Shown: piece after piece, positions 57,480 to 64,000 of the stretch | How positions within the stretch are numbered: the stretch's first letter is position 1 | How the letters are laid out: each line of letters opens with the position of its first letter | NCBI GenBank assembly: GCA_030544215.1 | Contig: JARZZO010000003.1 | Coordinates: 32,988,379-33,052,378, forward strand | From: Zantedeschia hybrid cultivar | Taxonomy: Eukaryota; Streptophyta; Magnoliopsida; Alismatales; Araceae | Direction: 5' to 3' | Length of the DNA stretch: 64,000 bases | Notes under the pieces: model-generated | The model's database searches: none | Told to the model about the DNA's origin: nothing | The model's input: the letters and a program-made list of their open reading frames with translations, nothing else | Position numbers and translations under genes: made by a program

Positions 57480-57960
57480 ATGAGCACCCACTCAAAAACA
57501 CATCCTCTCCATATTAAAAAAAATAAAAAAATATATATAAATTTTTAAATATTCATATGAGTTCCTTATGGTTGATCCCATCTCTAGAATTTTAATTTCC
57601 ACAATCCAGTCGTAACGATGAATGGGAGCTATTCGATTGGACACGTCTCAAAAATCAACCTTTAAAAATACCAAAAAAAGAGTCAAAAATAAAAAATTCG
57701 TCAAATTAGCTTTTAGGATTGATCCCATTTACTGAAATTTTAATTTTGATCTTCAAACGAGGCACTTGATTGGATGGCTACAGTCTAAATTTTTCGTTCT
57801 AATGGTAAAAATTAAATCTTGAGACGTGGGAAACAACTTAGATGAGAGTACTTGAATATTCTAAAAATTTTGGTGATTTTTTTTTTAAATATGAGATGAG
57901 AGTTTTTGGGGTACTAGATGCGTCTCGAGGCGGCAGGTTATATCCATCCTATATGTATCA
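57480..57960. repeat. Dispersed repeat, copy 2 (partner 53290-53740)
   Basis: Same order of words as copy 1, ending GGGGTACTAGATGCGTCTCG (copy 1: GGGGTATCTAAGTTAGATGC). Confidence 0.55.
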
Positions 57961-58269
57961 TTTTCTCTTACAATACAAGGTTTTCTCTTTTCGTTTTGTG
58001 CAGAGTCCTCCTGCCTACGGAAAAACCTTTTGAGCTTAAACTGGCATCACAATAATGCAGGAAATATGTAGGTGCTAGAATTTGCTCACCGTCGGCTTGG
58101 ATACACACACATCCACGAAGCAAACATAGAGCCCTCATATCTGACGAACCTACCAGAAAAAGCTGGCTTTTTTTTTTTTTTCAAGTTGTGTCCTTGCAAC
58201 TAAGAGATTAAAAACACTGCAATAGGACATGTTCCATGCCCCTGATCACCTTCCCTAGTTTTGAGTGGA
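57961..58269. other. Spacer before the TRIM array
   Basis: Nothing recognised apart from a T-run at 58168-58182. Confidence 0.35.
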
Positions 58270-59676
58270 GCAGGCACCATCTATTGGATCATCCAACTCA
58301 AAACCTTAAGGCAATGAATGGAGTAGGCACCATCTATTCAACAATCTTTGATTTTGTCATTTTTTCAATACAGGACTATTCTAACACGCCTCCTCACGTG
58401 TAGTCCGATTTTAGACTCTGTCACGTGGACCGCAAATATAGGGTGCGCGGCCCGGTTCGTAACCATGGGCTCTGATACCATGTTGAAATTATTGGGTCAC
58501 CCAACTCAAAATCTTAAGGCAATGAGTGGAGTAGGCACCATCTATTAAACATTTTTTGATTTTATCCTTTTTTTCAATACAGGACTATTCTAATACGCCC
58601 CCTCACGTGCAAGCCGATTTTAGGCTTTATCACGTAGACCACAAATATGGGGTGCGCGGCCCGATTCGTAACTATGGGCTCTGATACCATGTTGAAGTTA
58701 TTGGGCCATCCAACTCAAAACCTTAAGGCAATGAGTGGAGTAGGCACCATCTATTAAACACTTTTTGATTTTGTCATTTTTTCAATACAGGACTATTCTA
58801 ACACGCCTCCTCACGTGCAGTCCGATTTTAGGCTCTGTCACGTGGACCGCAAATATAGGGTGCGCGGTCCGGTTCGTAACCATGGGCTCTGATACCATGT
58901 TGAAATTATTGAGTCATCCAACTCAAAATCTTAAGGCAATGAGTGGAGTAGGCACCATCTATTAAACACTTTTTGATTTTATCCTTTTTTCAATACAGGA
59001 CTATTCTAATACGCCCCCTCACGTGCAAGCCGATTTCAGGACTATTCTAACACGCCTCCTCACGTGCAGTCCGATTTTAGGCTCTGTCACGTGGACCGCA
59101 AATATAGGGTGCGCGGCCCGGTTCGTAACCATGGGCTCTGATACCATGTTGAAATTATTGAGTCATCCAACTCAAAATCTTAAGGCAATGAGTGGAGTAG
59201 GCACCATCTATTAAACACTTTTTGATTTTATCCTTTTTTCAATACAGGACTATTCTAATACGCCCCCTCACGTGCAAGCCGATTTTAGGCTTTATCACGT
59301 AGACCACAAATATGGGGTGCGCGGCCCGATTCGTAACCATGGGCTCTGATACCATGTTGAAGTTATTGGGCCATCCAACTCAAAACCTTAAGGCAATGAG
59401 TGGAGTAGGCACCATCTATTAAACACTTTTTGATTTTGTCATTTTTTCAATACAGGACTATTCTAACACGCCTCCTCACGTGCAGTCCGATTTTAGGCTC
59501 TGTCACGTGGACCGCAAATATAGAGTGCACGGCCCAATTCGTAACCATGGGCTCTAATACCATGTTGAAGTTATTAGGCCATCCAACTCAAAGTCTTAAG
59601 ACAATGAAAGGAGTAGGCGCCATCTATTAAACACTCTTTGATTTTGTCTTTTTTTCGATGTAGGACTATTCTAACA
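58270..59676 (-). mobile_element. Tandem array of a miniature LTR retrotransposon (TRIM)
   Basis: Read on the minus strand, each unit is an LTR of 114-115 bp (TGTTAGAATAGTCC..TTTCAACA), then TGGTATCAGAGCC, the exact tRNA-Met primer site, then about 94 bp of internal DNA ending in a purine tract (CACGTGAGGAGGCG) before the next LTR. Plus-strand LTR positions: 58270?-58386 (left end truncated), 58481-58595, 58690-58803, 58898-59011, a scrap 59037-59052, 59147-59260, 59355-59468 and 59563-59676. Internal parts alternate between two variants: A with CTCCTCACGTGCAGTCC, B with CCCCCTCACGTGCAAGCC. The higher-order period is therefore 417 bp. It has no coding capacity and depends on other elements. 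Frames of 63-66 codons repeated through it are by-products. Confidence 0.88.
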
Positions 59677-61599
59677 ACTTCTGCGCTCATACTACCAAAA
59701 CCAATGTACTCCATATGTCTGATGATGGTGAGGGATCAACCCTTAGAATCAAAAAGGTTATGGGGGACTGACAACAAAGTTCATTTCTGACCCCCCCAAT
59801 ACCATGTCATCCTCGGGAGGAACAAGAGAGAATCTTCCCCACTAGGCCGTGCTCCCATGTGATATCCCTTCTGTAAAGAGGTTGAAATCCAAGGACTACA
59901 TTGGCATGAGTTGACAAGTGTTCATAGAGACATAATAGAAGGGGGAAAAGAAGGGAAAGGAGAGTATCCATACAGATGAGTGCAAGCTTTTGCATAGTTG
60001 AGCAAAGACAACACAAAGTGAAGAGGGGCCATAGTTTTGCTGGTCCTTCTGGTAGGTGGGTGCATGGGTGAGCCTTCCCCTTCCTCAACCTTCATCAAAT
60101 TTCAACTCTCTCATATGCATGTCTCTTTCAATGTCTCAGAGGGAAGGATGACGACATCATGAGAATAAAATGCCTTCTGCTGTCTCAATCCATTGATAGC
60201 AGGCCTTTTAACATTTTTAAAAGCTCTTCTGACTTCTACTTATGTGAGAGCCTACTTTGGCAACTAGTTTCTTGAAGAAGGGTTAACAAATTCTACCTGC
60301 AGGCCAGATCAGTGTTTCCACCTTGTCCATTCTGTCAAATTCAGGTATTTGATTCCTCAAAATGATGGACAAAATCAGCTGGCCACTCCTTTGGGAGAAG
60401 CCTGAGTCATTCAACCATCACAGAGCTGTTTGCCTCCTTGCGTTCTTCCTCCCTTCCTTCTGTTATCCAGAGGAATACTGATGGAGAAGGGTGACCATCA
60501 TGCACCAGAATGGCAACAAAGATTGGGGGTTGTGTTGTTCAGTGAGAGGGAACTTTTGTCCATCTTTCAATACAAATAAACTGACACCAAGGGAGAATAC
60601 AAATAAACTGTAGGACAGGTGGAATCTTGGACATCTATGGACACAAATGTGTCTAATTCACTCTTACATTATTATTTATTGTTTTTTATTAGTAGCCTAA
60701 TAACTAAAGGTCCGAAAGGCACCCCTGCGCCCCAGGGGTCGATCCCTGGTGGGCACCCCACCTCCTAGATGTCCAACGTCCTAGCGTCACTGCGCTGGGA
60801 CCGCACGTACTTAACATTATTCACTCTTAGATTTTTCAGGCACAAGACAAAGGGAGAGATTTAAAATTTCTTTGTACCTATACAAGCTAATGGATGCAAT
60901 CCTTCCAATTTAGGAGCACGTGGGCAGTGAATATGTAATTAACAGTTCAAATCGCATCCATGACGATAAAAGAACATGATGCACTTGGTGTTCGGTGTTC
61001 CTCATGAGACTCGTTACTTTCTCTTTTCTTTCATGGACACACCCATGCAGAAGTTTTTGTTAGAGCATCTAATTCAAATATCTAACTCAAAATTAGTTAA
61101 TGGCTATTAGATAATCGTTGTGGAATCTAACACTTTCCTTACATTCTGATGAAGATTACATGGACTTTGACACGTGAGGCACACGGACCACAGAGTGAAA
61201 AATAGGAACAGGGGACAGAACATCGTGCACATGAGATACATGCTGACATATTGTCATATTAAAATATCTAACTCAAAACTATATATATATATGGGACTAG
61301 CTATGATGAGTTCCGACTATTCTAGCCATGCCCAACTTCACCACCAGGAAGTGGTCATTCCCTGGCGTTGGTCCCCCCCTTCTCTCTAAAATTTCCTCTT
61401 ACTCCCACTAATGGGTACCCATGCAATTTATGACAACTGCCAAACTTATCATGGGTCATAGGGTCGGGCATCCTTACCGTGCAGTCACTTAAGTTCAGAT
61501 ATTTGGGAACAGATGAGAGAAATAGAGATTCTTATAGCTGGAGGAAGACGTCCATGGAGAAAAGATTTAAATCTCACTTTTTTAAATCCTAGCCTCAAT
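59677..61599. other. Intergenic DNA with a SINE-like scrap
   Basis: 60690-60790 contains GGGGTCGATCCCTGG (60737-60751), close to a pol III B box, followed by GGGCACCCCACCTCC, as in plant tRNA-derived SINEs, but no good A box or tail. The remainder shows no gene; a 93-codon minus frame at 59807-60088 is unrecognised. Confidence 0.4.
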
Positions 61600-61868
61600 T
61601 TGTTCGTAGAATAGGTTATCTAGAATTACTTATCCGGAATAACGTATACTAGAATAAGAGATGCTTAACTTTGATAGTTATGTGGGACCTACTGGCGAAA
61701 TAGGAAGGATAAGCAATACTTAGGTCTAGGGTCGAATTGCTTATTCTCCTTATTCTAATATAAGCAATTCTAACGCGGTATAAACCATTCCGCCCATCAA
61801 ACTAGAATTAACCTTATTCTAAGAATAAGAAGCATTATTCTTCTCCTATTCTCTAATCAAAGTGGCGT
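61600..61868. mobile_element. MITE, family shared with 7066-7292 (copy 2, reversed)
   Basis: The right end CTATTCTCTAATCAAAGTGGC and interior AGAATAAG/CTTATTCT words match the 7066 copy in reverse. Central parts share GGAATAAG-GAGAATAAG style sequence. Left border approximate. Confidence 0.5.
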
Positions 61869-64000
61869 TATGTTCAAGAACTTCTTTTGTAGAAAAAAGA
61901 TAAGCATAATTATCTCTTTCCTTCTGTCAAAAGTTATCCAAGGTAGCATTTTGTAAAATATGCATATTCTCCATAGCACTGTGAATCCCACAGTTCCACA
62001 TCTGTAACATAGAAAACAACACACTCTCTGCGTAACGAGCACAGTTAACATTTCCAAACTCTCTGACATCAAAGTCTCTCTCTCTCTCTCTCTCTCTCTC
62101 TAATGAGATGATGCATTACTTAAGAAATGTTCAACTAATTACAAGCAGTAGAAAACTGGAGGAACAGGAATACTCCATCTCTCTATCCCTTTTTCTCTCT
62201 CCATAATTCTTTTAACCATCAAAATGAACCTGTGGCAGACTAGGTTCATGGCATCCACCTGAAACCCTAGAAGCTAGGTCCCCAAAGATGATTTTGCAAC
62301 AAGTGAAAAATAAACATACGACAAACAAAGATCAATATGTCAGAAAACTAGAACTAATCAACAAGGCGACTTATAACCTTATCACATCTCTATCTCTCTC
62401 TCTCTCTCCATTCATATATATGACACAGTGTGCAGCTAAGTTTCTTTATATATATATGTATCCCTGTCTGTCACGCTCGTTCCAAACTTTCCTGCGAGAT
62501 TCCAGCATGATGAAATGGAGGCTGCACGAGGACAGGCCTAACACTATGCTTGGATAATTATTGACTCTGCACATAGACCAACCTCTCTGTGAGCATCTCG
62601 ATGGCGGCGCAGCGAGAGGTAAAGATGTCAAAGCATAGTTTGAGATAAAACAGTAAAGCTTTTATACTGTCAACTATGAATGGAAGAAAGGATGAACAAG
62701 GTGCTTAAGAAACTTGAAAAATAGATCGAGGCACAATATATATGCTCAGTGCAGGATAAAGTAAACCGCGAGGTGCAGTTCCCTTGACGCCTCAACATAG
62801 GGTGCTGTGAGATCTGCTCTAGTTCTTCTTGCACTCCTTGCATCGGTATAAAAACTTGCCACATCTCTTTTTTATTATAGGAAGTAGAACAAGACTTCCG
62901 CAGTCATTAACCACGTATGGTCATGTAAGCAGCATAGTTCATACGCGAGAAAACTGGCAGCTCTTTATTGCATGTATTTATATCACGTGCATGGTTACAT
63001 ATATTTGGCAACTTTGCAAAAGTTATATTATACTACTGTCACATAAATTATATTATACTACTATCCACTTGAAGGAGAAACGAAAACAAGGAGAAAAGTC
63101 ACTGCCCTCTAAGCGGACAAACACCAGTAGTTGCCATAAATCTTATTTTTCATGAAAAGATTCTGCAAGAATGTACGAGAAAAGAAGGGGCTTGTCTCCT
63201 TGGAAATGTAAAGCATTGGCTGGTGAGTTACCTTGTCAGTCCATTTGGGTTAAAAATTTTAGCCACTTCATATTGCACTGTTCATTACTTTTAAGCATCC
63301 CCAAGGGAGAATTCCAGCTCAAAAGTTAAACCCTGTGGGTAAAATTTCATTAGTCTAGTTACATATATGTTCGGATGTGCATGTATATAAGTATCATCTC
63401 ATTTATGAGACACGGGAGAGGATAGGAAAGTCGGACATTCCACAAGTATTAACAAGAAAAGGAAGTGGGAGTCCACCTGTGATCTTGACCAGACTCTCTC
63501 TCTCTCTCTCATATGGATCTCCAAATCTGGGTCTCTATACTGTTTAAATGGACATCGATATTCTAAAACGGGGGAAATTCAAAAGAGGGGAGAAAACCAC
63601 ATGATATCTCAGCCCTACTTCACAAAACACAAAGGATGACATAAACAGGGTGCATGGAAGGGGGGAGGATGGCGTTTTGCTGATCTCAGACAGCCCACGC
63701 CCTCTCATATCAGCTGAAAATGTTTCCATGATTTTGTCATCTACTCTGGTCGTATTTTAGTGAACCACAAAACTATTTATATTTTTTGAGATCAGCAAAA
63801 CTATATTTCATCTAATATATGAGAAGGTGCACAAAGTATCAATCTTAAAAATGAGATGTAGAAGATCCTGCTCCGAAAGAGAGCATAGGAAGGATGAAGT
63901 AATGAGCATTGCCCACAAGGGAAAATCCCTACACCATCTCCTCCTGCCTCATGCTCCATCTGTATATATAATACAAGCCAGACCAGATGCATCAACTCTC
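61869..64000. other. Intergenic DNA with CT microsatellites
   Basis: (TC)n at 62075-62101, 62390-62408 and 63493-63510. No recognisable exon, RNA or element. The last bases may belong to a neighbouring gene's flank but show nothing definite. Confidence 0.4.

Noticed and set aside
58270..59676. Four repeated 63-66-codon open frames suggesting a small gene family
   Set aside because: They are the same stretch of the TRIM unit (LTR end plus internal part) read repeatedly; primer site and LTR structure explain the region fully.
60690..60790. tRNA gene or intact SINE
   Set aside because: Only a B-box-like GGTCGATCCC is present; there is no cloverleaf, A box at the right distance, or tail.
62446..62631. 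Possible miR167-like target or precursor (CCAGCATGAT)
   Set aside because: Only ten bases match and no hairpin of precursor length is evident.

Overview
This is plant nuclear DNA, almost certainly from a flowering plant. The window is dominated by plant-type LTR retrotransposons, MITEs and microsatellites. The only clear host exon encodes a HIG1/RCF1-family protein in plant style with an upstream intron. The species cannot be named from the sequence alone. There are no bacterial operons, tRNA or rRNA genes, or CRISPR arrays.

Layout. 1-1440: decaying 80-bp dimeric minisatellite. 2000-3290: GC-rich/AG-rich block and a 316-bp tandem duplication. 3936-4117: last exon of a HIG1-domain gene with its 3' UTR. 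5.4-12.1 kb: several MITEs, two with visible inverted ends and one (8036-8262) with a perfect 8-bp target duplication; a short antisense LTR; and an antisense solo LTR (10492-12064, perfect AAAAT duplications) lodged inside another MITE. 15074-34828: a 19.8-kb Ty3/gypsy element of the Tat type (gag, protease + G-patch, RT, RNase H, acquired RNase H, integrase). Behind pol it carries two genes on the opposite strand: a seven-exon gene for a plant-mobile-domain (PMD) protein with a C-terminal coiled coil, and a two-exon PMD/DUF7745-like gene. 35444-46394: an old copia-type LTR split by a younger 9.35-kb Ty1/copia element (36700-46051, TCTCT duplications). 46.6-47.4 kb: decayed antisense U-box/ARM E3 ligase pseudogene. 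47.6-48.8 kb: two foldback/hAT-like MITEs. 51001-52647 and 55562-57110: two more LTRs related to the copia family. 58270-59676: tandem array of a miniature LTR retrotransposon (TRIM). The last 4 kb shows no gene.

Most unusual observations. (1) The Tat element carries 19 different sites (23 counting both LTRs) of the form GAAAGGCGTC-N10-GACGCGTTTC. The two arms are nearly constant, the 10-nt centre is different at almost every site, and the spacing is exactly 10 at every site. They occur only in its non-coding parts: upstream of the LTR TATA box, in the leader, upstream of and inside intron 1 of antisense gene 1, and just upstream of the TATA box of antisense gene 2. This looks like an element-wide operator set, and an element-encoded antisense protein is a candidate binder. 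(2) The copia leader contains four successive hairpins whose loops share one sequence (core GTGTTTAYCCGRG) while their stems differ but remain self-complementary, the pattern expected of a selected RNA structure.

Both full-length elements are broken by stops and frameshifts. The Tat element is the younger of the two, judging by how similar its LTRs are by eye. All identity statements are hand counts; family names come from recognising motifs, not from database searches.
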